DNA from: an uncultured Barnesiella sp.
GTDB taxonomy: Bacteria; Bacteroidota; Bacteroidia; Bacteroidales; Barnesiellaceae_A
DNA: 9,022 bases
Direction of reading: 5' to 3'
NCBI GenBank assembly: GCA_904502265.1
Contig: CAJGDT010000060.1
Span: 1-9,022 of the forward strand
The notes beneath the pieces are model-generated. The model was given only the letters and a program-made list of their open reading frames with translations, had not been told where the DNA came from and ran no database searches. The position numbers and the translations under genes were made by a program. Below, in pieces: positions 1 to 6,586 of the stretch (positions within the stretch are counted from its first letter, which is position 1; every line of letters starts with the position of its first letter).

Positions 1-92
1 ACCGGGGATCCACCTCTTCCCATCCCGAACAGAGAAGTTAAGCCCGGTCACGCCAATGGTACTGCGCAAGTGGGAGAGTAGGCAGCCGCCAC
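1..92 (+). rRNA. rrf: 5S ribosomal RNA, 3' part (5' end cut by window edge)
   Basis: The sequence matches the bacterial 5S rRNA core. It has the loop region CCATCCCGAACAGAGAAG, then AAGCCCGGTCACGCC, then GGTACTGCGCAAGTGGGAGA and GTAGGCAGCCGCC at the 3' end. About 20-30 bases of the 5' side, including the 5' half of the closing helix, lie left of the window. The mature 3' end is estimated to within a few bases. A 5S gene followed directly by a strong terminator implies that this is the end of a 16S-23S-5S operon; the rest is not visible here. Confidence 0.93.
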
Positions 93-96
93 TTAA

Positions 97-136
97 ATCG
101 CCCTGACAACGAAAGTTGCCGGGGCGATGTTTTTTT
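97..136 (+). terminator. Rho-independent terminator of the rRNA operon
   Basis: ATCGCCC (97-103) pairs with GGGCGAT (122-128). The stem continues inward through a T-G wobble, a G-C pair and one A-C mismatch to CAAC (107-110) pairing with GTTG (115-118). It is capped by a GAAA tetraloop (111-114) and followed by a run of seven T (130-136). This is a textbook intrinsic terminator immediately after the 5S gene. Confidence 0.93.
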
Positions 137-179
137 ATATACACAGGTAAGCGAATTTTCCGGAGGACTCGGCTAAGAA

Positions 180-236
180 TATACCACCACCGATGATGCT
201 GCAGCTCGTGCACCGTGTGGTTGTCGGGGTGGGATG
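180..236. repeat. Imperfect inverted repeat between the rRNA terminator and pulA
   Basis: ATACCACCACCGA (181-193) can pair with TCGGGGTGGGAT (224-235), with one A-G mismatch and one bulged A, giving about eleven pairs around a 30-base G/C-richer interior that holds GCTGCAGC (198-205). It lies upstream of the predicted pulA promoter, so it would not be in that mRNA. No T-run follows it. It could be part of an unannotated small RNA, an rRNA-operon trailer relic, or chance; no known RNA family was recognised. Confidence 0.3.
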
Positions 237-283
237 CTTGTGCATTCGATAGCATTGGCTAATGCATATAATAATTATGTCGG

Positions 284-315
284 TTTGCAAAGTATGGCTT
301 TTTGTCGTACCTTTG
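284..315 (+). promoter_or_regulatory. Predicted Bacteroidota-type promoter for pulA
   Basis: TTTG (284-287), a 20-base spacer, then TACCTTTG (308-315) fits the Bacteroidota primary-sigma consensus of TTTG and TAnnTTTG. Transcription would start around 321, leaving a leader of about 38 bases. That leader contains a 14-base A/T palindrome at 342-355, just before the start codon. Confidence 0.72.
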
Positions 316-358
316 TTGCGTATTTCGTTGAAAATGTGTTCTAATTATATAATTAACA

Positions 359-2365
359 ATGAAAAGTTTTAAAAAATTTGCGTTGCCCGTAGCGGCAATG
401 GTTACTCTTATGACAAGTTGCCAAACTGTTCCTGTTACCGAAGGCGATTATGATAACTATCCCGCCTATAAAGGTAATGACCTGGAAATGACTGTAAGTG
501 AAAATGGAACAAACTTCACTCTCTGGTCTCCTACAGCCGATAGTGCGGTAGTAAGAATCTATAATGAAGGTATAGGTGGTGAAGTTGTTGAAACCCGCTA
601 TATGGAGCGCAAGAATAATAATGAGCCTTGGCGTGCCGCATTCGATGAAGCTCTTTATGGTAAGTTCTATACTTTTAGCATCTATCATAATGGTGAGTGG
701 CTTGCTGAGACCCCCGGTGCTTATACTCGTGCGACAGGTGTAAATGGTCGCCGTGCTGCCATTATTGACTTTGCTACAACTAACCCCGAAGGTTGGGAGA
801 ATGATGTGCGCCCTGCACTTGACAAGTTTACCGACATTATTATATATGAGATGCATCATCGCGATTTCTCGATACATGCGTCGGCCGGTAATCAATATCC
901 CGGTAAGTTCCTTGCGCTTACTCAAGAGGGTACACGTTCGCCTGAGGGTGAAATGACCGGTATTGATCACCTCAAAGAGTTGGGTGTTACACACGTACAC
1001 ATCCTTCCCTCATACGACTATGGTTCGGTAGATGAAAGCCGTCCTGACAGTGCACAATATAACTGGGGTTATGACCCTGTAAACTATAACGTACCCGAGG
1101 GTTCATATTCGACCAATGCATTTGACCCTGCAACACGTGTGCGCGAAATGAAGCAAATGGTACAAGCGCTTCATGCACAAGGCATACGTGTTATTCTTGA
1201 TGTTGTGTATAACCACACTTATATTAATGATGGCTCGAACTTTAGCCTTACAACTCCCGGATATTACTATCGCCACAAAGAGGATGGCAGCTATGCCGAT
1301 GCCTCAGCTTGCGGTAACGAGGTAGCCAGTGAGCGCGAGATGGTTCGTGACTACATTGTCAACTCAGTGAAATATTGGGCCGAGGAGTATCACCTTGATG
1401 GTTTCCGCTTCGACTTGATGGGTATGATTGATATTGAGACCATGAAGGCTGTTCGTGCCGAATTGGATAAGATCGATCCCACTATCTTTGTGTATGGCGA
1501 GGGTTGGGCTGCCGGAGCACCTGTTATTCCCAATGAGGAGTGTGCCATGAAGGCCAATGCCTACAAGATCCCCGGTGTGGCTGTCTTCAGCGACGATTTG
1601 CGCGATGGTGTCAAGGGTCACTTCAGCCAAGCAACCGGTCGTGGTTTTGCCACAGGTGCTGAGGGTTGCGAGGAGAGTGTTAAGTTTGGTGTTGTAGGTG
1701 CTATCGAACATCCTCAAATCAACTATGATCTTGTTAACTACTCAAAAGCGCCCTATACCAACCATCCTACACAAGTTATCAACTATGTATCGTGTCACGA
1801 CGATATGTGCTTGACCGACAAGTTGCGTGCATCGATGCCCGATGCCGATGAGAAGGCTTTGCAACGCTACGCTCGATTGGCTCAAACCATTGTATTTACC
1901 TCACAAGGTGTGCCTTTCATGTTTACCGGCGAGGAGATTTTCCGCGACAAGAAGGGTGTACACAACAGCTACTGTTCGCCCGACGAAATCAATGCTATTG
2001 ACTGGAGCTTGAAGCGTAGCAATCGTGAGCAATTTGACTACTATCGCAATCTTATCCAATTGCGCAAGTCGCACCCCGCCTTCCGCTTGGCAACAGCCGA
2101 GGAGGTACGCGAGCACTTGCAATTCATCGAGAATACACCCGCACAAGTTGTAGCCTATACGCTCAATGGTAATGCCGGTGGAGACGAGTGGAGCGAGATT
2201 GTGGTTGCATTCAACGGAGGCAGTGAGGCTGCCGAGATAGAGATACCTGAAGGTAACTGGATGGTAATAGCCAATGATGGTCAAATAGACCTTGCCGGAA
2301 GCGTGAAGATCGAAGGCTCAAAGGCCACCATCGCGCACAGCTCGGCACTCATATTGGCCCGCTAA
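359..2365 (+). CDS. pulA: Type I pullulanase, GH13 family, lipoprotein
   Basis: A 668-residue alpha-1,6-glucan debranching enzyme predicted to hydrolyse branch points in pullulan, glycogen or starch fragments. Residues 1-20 are a signal peptide ending in a lipobox (L17-M-T-S-C21), so the protein is likely lipidated at C21. No acidic stretch follows the cysteine directly, so surface export is not evident. A CBM48-like N-terminal domain spans about 40-130. The type I pullulanase signature YNWGYDP is at 234-240. GH13 conserved regions follow: DVVYNHT (281-287), GFRFDLMGM (348-356, nucleophile D352), YGEGW (379-383, acid/base E381) and NYVSCHDD (475-482, third acid D481). A C-terminal beta-sandwich fills about 585-668. 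All three catalytic residues are present and the length is normal. It is a single-gene unit with its own promoter and terminator. No SusC/SusD genes adjoin it, so a general glycogen or starch role is plausible (inference). Confidence 0.95.
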   Translation: MKSFKKFALPVAAMVTLMTSCQTVPVTEGDYDNYPAYKGNDLEMTVSENGTNFTLWSPTADSAVVRIYNEGIGGEVVETRYMERKNNNEPWRAAFDEALYGKFYTFSIYHNGEWLAETPGAYTRATGVNGRRAAIIDFATTNPEGWENDVRPALDKFTDIIIYEMHHRDFSIHASAGNQYPGKFLALTQEGTRSPEGEMTGIDHLKELGVTHVHILPSYDYGSVDESRPDSAQYNWGYDPVNYNVPEGSYSTNAFDPATRVREMKQMVQALHAQGIRVILDVVYNHTYINDGSNFSLTTPGYYYRHKEDGSYADASACGNEVASEREMVRDYIVNSVKYWAEEYHLDGFRFDLMGMIDIETMKAVRAELDKIDPTIFVYGEGWAAGAPVIPNEECAMKANAYKIPGVAVFSDDLRDGVKGHFSQATGRGFATGAEGCEESVKFGVVGAIEHPQINYDLVNYSKAPYTNHPTQVINYVSCHDDMCLTDKLRASMPDADEKALQRYARLAQTIVFTSQGVPFMFTGEEIFRDKKGVHNSYCSPDEINAIDWSLKRSNREQFDYYRNLIQLRKSHPAFRLATAEEVREHLQFIENTPAQVVAYTLNGNAGGDEWSEIVVAFNGGSEAAEIEIPEGNWMVIANDGQIDLAGSVKIEGSKATIAHSSALILAR

Positions 2366-2410
2366 TAACGCCGCTATAATAAAGCAGATTTATTATTAAA
2401 AAATCATAAT

Positions 2411-2446
2411 AAACCCGAGGAGGTCGTAAGATTTTCCTCGGGTTTT
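2411..2446 (+). terminator. Rho-independent terminator of pulA
   Basis: AAACCCGAGGA (2411-2421) is the exact reverse complement of TCCTCGGGTTT (2435-2445), an 11-bp stem with a 13-base loop, followed by T at 2446. The T-tail is short (TTTT) but part of the stem is A-T. It lies 45 bases after the pulA stop codon. Confidence 0.88.
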
Positions 2447-2476
2447 GTCGTTATTCAAGTAATATTATTATCTTTG
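2444..2476 (+). promoter_or_regulatory. Predicted promoter for the coiled-coil gene and zapA
   Basis: TTTG (2444-2447), a 21-base spacer, then TATCTTTG (2469-2476) fits the Bacteroidota consensus. The upstream box is the same T-run that forms the tail of the pulA terminator. Transcription would start near 2482, giving a leader of only about 14 bases before the ATG at 2496. Confidence 0.7.
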
Positions 2477-2495
2477 TAGCAAAATTTGGTGTAAT

Positions 2496-2810
2496 ATGGC
2501 CGACAATTCAATGGTAATACTCACATCACTGCGAGCGCATATCAATGAGCTGACTGCGCAACATGCTAGTTTACAAGCGCGATGCAATGGTTTGCAGGCT
2601 CAATGCGATAGCTTGAAACAAGAGATAGATAGTCGTGATAAAAAGATTGAGGAACTTACCAATGAATTAGCCCAACGCGATGTCCGCTATAAAAATCTGC
2701 AAATCTCGCAACGAGCCGAGTTGGATACCCGACAATTGCAAGAAAACAAAGAAAGATTTGCCAAATTGGTGCGGGAAATAGATAAGTGTATCTCTTTACT
2801 AAACGGATAA
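2496..2810 (+). CDS. Small coiled-coil protein encoded directly upstream of ZapA
   Basis: A 104-residue soluble protein with no signal peptide or membrane segment. Residues about 10-95 are a near-continuous run of Leu/Ile heptads with many Gln, Glu, Lys and Arg, so a coiled coil is predicted. The C-terminal segment ERFAKLVREIDKCISLLNG is the least repetitive part and looks like a short defined motif. The stop codon is 4 bases before the zapA start, so the two are very probably co-transcribed and translationally coupled. In size, coiled-coil nature and genomic link to ZapA it resembles the division factor ZapB, but I see no sequence match that would justify that name. A cell-division role is inferred only from context. 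An alternative start at Met6 (2511) is possible; 2496 fits the promoter spacing. Confidence 0.85.
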   Translation: MADNSMVILTSLRAHINELTAQHASLQARCNGLQAQCDSLKQEIDSRDKKIEELTNELAQRDVRYKNLQISQRAELDTRQLQENKERFAKLVREIDKCISLLNG

Positions 2811-2814
2811 TATC

Positions 2815-3123
2815 ATGGATGTTTCGGAGTATTTCAAGATTAATGTGAAACTCAACGATATAGAGCACCCTTTCAGCCTCACTGTTAAGCGTAACACCGA
2901 GGAGGAAAAGATATTTCGTGATGCCACAAAGATGATAAACGCATACTATAACGAGTATAAGAGCCGATTCAAGGGGATGGATAGTACCTCTTACTATGGC
3001 ATGGTAGCGCTGCTCACTGCAAGACTATATATAGAGACTTCTAATGCCAAGAAAAATATAGAAGCCACTCTGGGTGAGTTGGAGAAAGAATTAGCTGCTT
3101 ATCTCGACCAGAATAAGGAATAA
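2815..3123 (+). CDS. zapA: Cell division protein ZapA
   Basis: A 102-residue protein of the ZapA family, which binds and bundles FtsZ filaments at the division ring. The N-terminal half (about 5-45, with FKINVKLNDIEHPFSLTV and EEKIFRDATKMINAYYNEY) matches the small alpha/beta head of ZapA. Residues about 58-100 form the long helix that makes the family's coiled-coil dimer/tetramer (YYGMVALLTARLYIETSN, then NIEATLGELEKELAAYLDQ). Its length is typical. It follows the coiled-coil gene by 4 bases and is followed by a 116-base structured gap before rny. Confidence 0.9.
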   Translation: MDVSEYFKINVKLNDIEHPFSLTVKRNTEEEKIFRDATKMINAYYNEYKSRFKGMDSTSYYGMVALLTARLYIETSNAKKNIEATLGELEKELAAYLDQNKE

Positions 3124-3142
3124 GAGCCTCAAGAGGCTTTTG
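3122..3142 (+). terminator. Small hairpin at the zapA stop codon, weak terminator candidate
   Basis: AAGAGCCT (3122-3129) can pair with AGGCTTTT (3134-3141), using one G-T wobble, around the loop CAAG. The stem begins within the zapA stop codon, and the T-run forms part of the stem, with only G at 3142 after it. It is a weak terminator at best and may instead protect the mRNA 3' end. Confidence 0.4.
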
Positions 3143-3168
3143 ATATACTATAGTGAAAAACCTTACCG

Positions 3169-3215
3169 CACCACTAGGATAGCTTTTTAACGAGGCTATG
3201 CTGTGGTGTTTTTTT
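3169..3215 (+). terminator. Rho-independent terminator (or leader structure) between zapA and rny
   Basis: CACCAC (3169-3174) pairs with GTGGTG (3203-3208), and inside it ATAGC (3179-3183) pairs with GCTAT (3195-3199) around an 11-base loop. The two helices are separated by an internal loop, and the outer one is followed by a run of seven T (3209-3215). The long T-run favours a terminator for the zapA unit. It could equally be a partial terminator that sets how much transcription reaches rny, because no convincing promoter was found between it and the rny start at 3240. Confidence 0.7.
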
Positions 3216-3239
3216 ATATAACCAATTAATTAAATTAAG

Positions 3240-4781
3240 ATGAGCATTATACTAACAATCAGTTTGGCTGTGGTAGCATTGATAGCAGGAGTTGTTATAA
3301 CTCACATTATCAATAAAACAGTGCTTGCCAACCGAGCCAAAACAATCATCGAAGAGGCCCAAAAAGAGGCTGAAGTTCTTACCAAGAACAAGTTGCTTGA
3401 AGTAAAAGAAGAATTCTTGCAACGCAAGTCGGAGTTGGAGAAACAAGTAAACTCACGCAACTCGAAATTGCAATCGGCAGAGGCTAAACTCAAACAACGC
3501 GAAATGCAACTCACACAACAACAAAATGAGATGCAACGTCGTAAGAATGAAGCTGATGCAGCTAAGGCTAACTATGAGAAACAACTCGAAATCGTAGAGA
3601 AAAAAGAGCAAGAGCTTGATAAGATGCACAAGGCCGAGATTGAGAACCTTGAGCGCATATCGGGCCTTTCGGCCGAGGAGGCTAAGGAGCGCCTTGTACA
3701 ATCTCTTGTAGACGAGGCCAAGACATCTGCAGCATCATACATCAACGATATTATGGATGATGCCAAGCTCACTGCCAACAAAGAGGCTAAGCGAATCATC
3801 ATACAAAGTATCCAACGCGTAGCCACCGAGACTGCTATTGAGAACTCGGTGACAGTGTTCCACATTGAGTCGGATGAAATGAAGGGTCGTATCATTGGTC
3901 GCGAAGGTCGCAATATTCGTGCTCTTGAGGCTGCTACCGGTGTCGAAATCATTGTTGATGATACCCCCGAGGCTATCGTACTCTCGGCATTTGACCCCGT
4001 TCGTCGCGAAATTGCTCGCTTGGCATTGCACCAACTCGTTACCGACGGTCGTATCCACCCCGCTCGCATCGAGGAGGTTGTTGCTAAGGTTAAGAAGCAA
4101 ATTGAGGAGGAGATTATCGAGACTGGTAAGCGTACAGCCATCGACCTCGGTATTCATGGCTTGCACCCCGAGCTTATTCGCCTTGTAGGTAAGATGAAAT
4201 ATCGTTCATCATATGGACAAAACCTCTTGCAACACTCACGCGAGACTGCCAATCTTTGTGCCGTTATGGCATCAGAATTGGGTCTTAATCCCAAGAAAGC
4301 CCGTCGCGCCGGTCTGTTGCACGATATAGGTAAAGTACCCGACGAGGAGCCCGAGTTGCCGCACGCACTCCTTGGTATGAAGATGGCCGAGAAGTATAAA
4401 GAGAAACCCGATATCTGCAATGCTATCGGTGCTCACCACGATGAGACTGAGATGAATAGCCTCTTGGCACCCATTGTTCAAGTGTGTGATGCTATTTCAG
4501 GTGCACGTCCCGGTGCACGTCGTGAGATTGTAGAGGCATATATCAAGCGTTTGAATGACCTTGAACAACTTGCTCTCTCATATCCCGGTGTTACCAAGAC
4601 TTATGCTATACAAGCAGGTCGCGAGTTGCGCGTAATTGTAGGTGCTGACAAGATTGACGATATCGAAACAGAACACTTGTCAAGCGAAATTGCTAAGCGC
4701 ATTCAAGACGAGATGACCTATCCCGGACAAGTGAAGATTACTGTTATCCGTGAAACTCGTGCTGTAAGCTATGCAAAATAA
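3240..4781 (+). CDS. rny: Ribonuclease Y (membrane-anchored endoribonuclease)
   Basis: A 513-residue RNase Y, the endonuclease that starts mRNA decay and processing at the inner membrane face. Domains in order: one N-terminal membrane anchor (about 3-24); a long charged coiled coil (about 30-190); a KH RNA-binding domain with the GxxG-type motif GRIIGREGRNIR (216-227); an HD phosphohydrolase domain with H332, the H361-D362 pair in LLHDIGK (359-365), the H399-H400-D401 cluster and D417 in QVCDAIS; and a C-terminal family-specific region to 513. All expected metal ligands are present and the length is normal for the family. It lies 28 bases upstream of the ricT-like gene with no promoter or terminator between, so the two are probably co-transcribed. 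The ATG at 3240 sits just before the anchor and has an A/T-rich, SD-less leader. Confidence 0.96.
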   Translation: MSIILTISLAVVALIAGVVITHIINKTVLANRAKTIIEEAQKEAEVLTKNKLLEVKEEFLQRKSELEKQVNSRNSKLQSAEAKLKQREMQLTQQQNEMQRRKNEADAAKANYEKQLEIVEKKEQELDKMHKAEIENLERISGLSAEEAKERLVQSLVDEAKTSAASYINDIMDDAKLTANKEAKRIIIQSIQRVATETAIENSVTVFHIESDEMKGRIIGREGRNIRALEAATGVEIIVDDTPEAIVLSAFDPVRREIARLALHQLVTDGRIHPARIEEVVAKVKKQIEEEIIETGKRTAIDLGIHGLHPELIRLVGKMKYRSSYGQNLLQHSRETANLCAVMASELGLNPKKARRAGLLHDIGKVPDEEPELPHALLGMKMAEKYKEKPDICNAIGAHHDETEMNSLLAPIVQVCDAISGARPGARREIVEAYIKRLNDLEQLALSYPGVTKTYAIQAGRELRVIVGADKIDDIETEHLSSEIAKRIQDEMTYPGQVKITVIRETRAVSYAK

Positions 4782-4809
4782 GGCTTTCGCTTAATAAATC
4801 TATACCATC

Positions 4810-6105
4810 ATGGACAATTCCATTAACGAAAATATAGAGAAAAGCGAATTCGATGCCCGAGATTATCGCCGTAAGGAGACCAAACTCGAAGTCTACGACT
4901 GGCTGAAGGACTTGCCTGAGTCGCAACAAGAAAACGACTTGGTAGAGGTTCGTTTCAAGAATACGCGCAAAGGCTACTATCGCAACACAGCTCACTTGAA
5001 ACTTGAAGTTGGCGACATCGTTGCAGTAGAAGCTTCGCCCGGTCATGACATCGGTGAGGTGACTCTTATGGGACACCTTGTGCCCCTGCAAATGCGCAAG
5101 CATGCCCCTAAGCACGAGGTCGAGCTCAAGCGCGTGTATCGCAAGGCCAAGCCCATCGATATTGAGAAGTATGAAGAGGCCAAGGCTCGTGAACATAGTA
5201 CGATGATACGTGCTCGCAAAATAGCCGAGGACTTGGGATTGAATATGAAAATTGGTGACGTAGAGTATCAAGGCGATGGAAACAAAGCCATATTCTACTA
5301 TATTGCCGATGATCGTGTCGACTTCCGTCAGCTTATCAAGGTGTTGGCCGATGTCTTCAAAGTTCGCATCGAAATGAAGCAGATAGGTGTTCGCCAAGAG
5401 GCCGGCCGTATAGGCGGTATAGGTCCTTGCGGACGTGAGCTTTGCTGTGCCGGTTGGATGTCAAATTTTGTATCGGTAGCCACAAGTGCTGCACGTTATC
5501 AAGATATTTCGCTTAATCCGCAGAAACTTGCCGGACAATGTGCCAAACTCAAGTGTTGCCTTAACTTTGAGGTTGATGCCTACGTCGAGGCTCGCAAGAA
5601 GATGCCATCAAAAGAGATGGAGCTTGAGACCAAAGATAATGTTTACTACTTCTTTAAGTCCGACATCTTTGCGCGTAAGATTACTTATTCTACCGATAAA
5701 GCCATTCCGGCCAACCTTGTTACAATCGATGCAGGTCGTGCCTTTGAGATTATAGCCCTTAATCGTCGTGGTATTAAGCCCGATAAGCTTGAGCGCGACG
5801 ACCAACAACGCGAGTCGCAGCGCAAAGAGTATCAAGATGTAGTAGGACAAGATAGTCTAACACGTTTTGACAACAAGAAGCGCAAGAAAAAAGGCGGCGG
5901 AGGTGGTAACAATCAGCCGGCCAATAATAACCGAGGCGAACGTCGTAGAGGTAATAACGCTAACCATGCTCAGGCCAATAATGCCAACACGACCAATGCC
6001 CCCAGCAGCAATTCGCAAAGAAAAAAACGTTTTACACCTTCAAACAACCACAATCACAATGAAGGACGACAAAATAACGAAAGCAAACCTAAAGCCGAAG
6101 AGTAG
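4810..6105 (+). CDS. RicT/PSP1-family protein with a long basic Asn-rich tail
   Basis: A 431-residue protein whose residues about 40-265 match the PSP1/RicT (YaaT) family. The signatures are GGIGPCGRELCC (202-213), the SLNPQKLAG segment (234-242) and GQCAKLKCCLNFE (242-254). It has six cysteines, C207, C212, C213, C244, C249 and C250, all in those conserved clusters. In B. subtilis, RicT belongs to the RicA-RicF-RicT complex, which binds Fe-S clusters and steers RNase Y to particular mRNAs. Its position directly after rny suggests the same link here (inference). Bacillus RicT is about 275 residues; the excess here is mainly a tail from about 350 to 431, low in complexity and rich in Asn, Lys, Arg and Gly (KKRKKK at 356-361, GGGGG, RGERRRGNN), probably disordered and possibly RNA-binding. 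The last 47 bases overlap the gldH coding region. Confidence 0.9.
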   Translation: MDNSINENIEKSEFDARDYRRKETKLEVYDWLKDLPESQQENDLVEVRFKNTRKGYYRNTAHLKLEVGDIVAVEASPGHDIGEVTLMGHLVPLQMRKHAPKHEVELKRVYRKAKPIDIEKYEEAKAREHSTMIRARKIAEDLGLNMKIGDVEYQGDGNKAIFYYIADDRVDFRQLIKVLADVFKVRIEMKQIGVRQEAGRIGGIGPCGRELCCAGWMSNFVSVATSAARYQDISLNPQKLAGQCAKLKCCLNFEVDAYVEARKKMPSKEMELETKDNVYYFFKSDIFARKITYSTDKAIPANLVTIDAGRAFEIIALNRRGIKPDKLERDDQQRESQRKEYQDVVGQDSLTRFDNKKRKKKGGGGGNNQPANNNRGERRRGNNANHAQANNANTTNAPSSNSQRKKRFTPSNNHNHNEGRQNNESKPKAEE

Positions 6106-6553
6106 CCTTATGCTACTCTTCGGCTTATTGTTACTCACAGCGTGCACCGGTAATGTGGTGTATAGTGATTATAAGGATATCCCACGCGAAGGATGGGAGA
6201 GTTACGACAGCAAGGAGTTTGCTGTGACCCTGCCTGTCGATGGTTGTTACGATATCAATCTATTTGTGCGTCATGGTAGTGTGTATCAGTATAACAACCT
6301 GTGGATTTTTATGGATCGTCTTACCCCCGATAGTGTGCTTACTACCGATACGGTTAATATAACACTTGCCGATTCTTATGGAAATTGGGTAGGCCGAGGA
6401 TGGGGAAATTCTCGTCAAGTTGAGGTAAATGTAGCTAATAAGTTACCACTTGATAGCGGTGTGCATATAATCAGGCTTAACCAAGCCATGCGCGAACACA
6501 TGCTTAAGGGAGTTGCCAATATAGGTATATCTATCGTAAATTCCGAGGAGTAG
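6059..6553 (+). CDS. gldH: GldH-family lipoprotein
   Basis: A 164-residue lipoprotein of the GldH family. The n-region is Lys-rich (K2, K5, K8, K12, K14), followed by a hydrophobic core (17-26) and lipobox L26-T-A-C29. Family-like segments are YQYNNLWIFM (76-85), GNWVGRGWGN (108-117) and NQAMREHMLKGVANIGISI (141-159). In Flavobacterium johnsoniae GldH is needed for gliding and is linked to T9SS function; non-gliding Bacteroidales also carry it, with unclear role. I chose the ATG at 6059 because it supplies the positive n-region. An ATG at 6110, four bases after the ricT-like stop, would give a signal peptide with no positive charge. The frame is open further upstream to 5867, but that part only mirrors the low-complexity tail of the previous gene. 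It is likely co-transcribed with rny and the ricT-like gene. Confidence 0.88.
   Translation: MKDDKITKANLKPKSSLMLLFGLLLLTACTGNVVYSDYKDIPREGWESYDSKEFAVTLPVDGCYDINLFVRHGSVYQYNNLWIFMDRLTPDSVLTTDTVNITLADSYGNWVGRGWGNSRQVEVNVANKLPLDSGVHIIRLNQAMREHMLKGVANIGISIVNSEE
6092..6126 (+). promoter_or_regulatory. Perfect 15-bp hairpin spanning the ricT-like stop codon inside gldH
   Basis: AAGCCGAAGAGTAGC (6092-6106) is the exact reverse complement of GCTACTCTTCGGCTT (6112-6126), with loop CTTAT (6107-6111). The left arm contains the ricT-like stop TAG (6103-6105) and the right arm encodes part of the GldH signal peptide. The alternative gldH ATG (6110-6112) sits at the loop edge. The following bases (ATTGTTACTC) are only modestly T-rich, so it is not a clear terminator. 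Attenuation, translational coupling, mRNA processing and chance are all possible. Confidence 0.75.
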
Positions 6554-6586
6554 TTTTCTGTTATCACTACTTTGGCTTTATATCAT

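Noticed and set aside
353..1000. 215-residue reading frame on the - strand
   Set aside because: It lies antisense within the pullulanase gene, whose family motifs are unambiguous; the translation shows no family-like pattern.
3138..3171. Possible rny promoter (TTTTG at 3138-3142 with TACCGCAC at 3164-3171)
   Set aside because: The downstream element keeps only TA of TAnnTTTG, so it is not convincing.
3124..3239. 6S RNA gene after zapA, as found in gammaproteobacteria
   Set aside because: The gap is only 116 bases, contains terminator-like hairpins, and lacks the long open-bubble stem of a roughly 180-base 6S RNA.
3572..4141. 189-residue reading frame on the - strand
   Set aside because: Antisense to the KH and coiled-coil region of RNase Y; Ser/Arg-rich shadow translation.
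4744..5397. 217-residue reading frame on the - strand
   Set aside because: Antisense to the ricT-like gene and the end of rny; no recognisable domain.
5867..6058. Upstream extension of the gldH frame
   Set aside because: It only mirrors the low-complexity tail of the ricT-like gene and would bury the lipoprotein signal peptide about 65 residues inside the protein.
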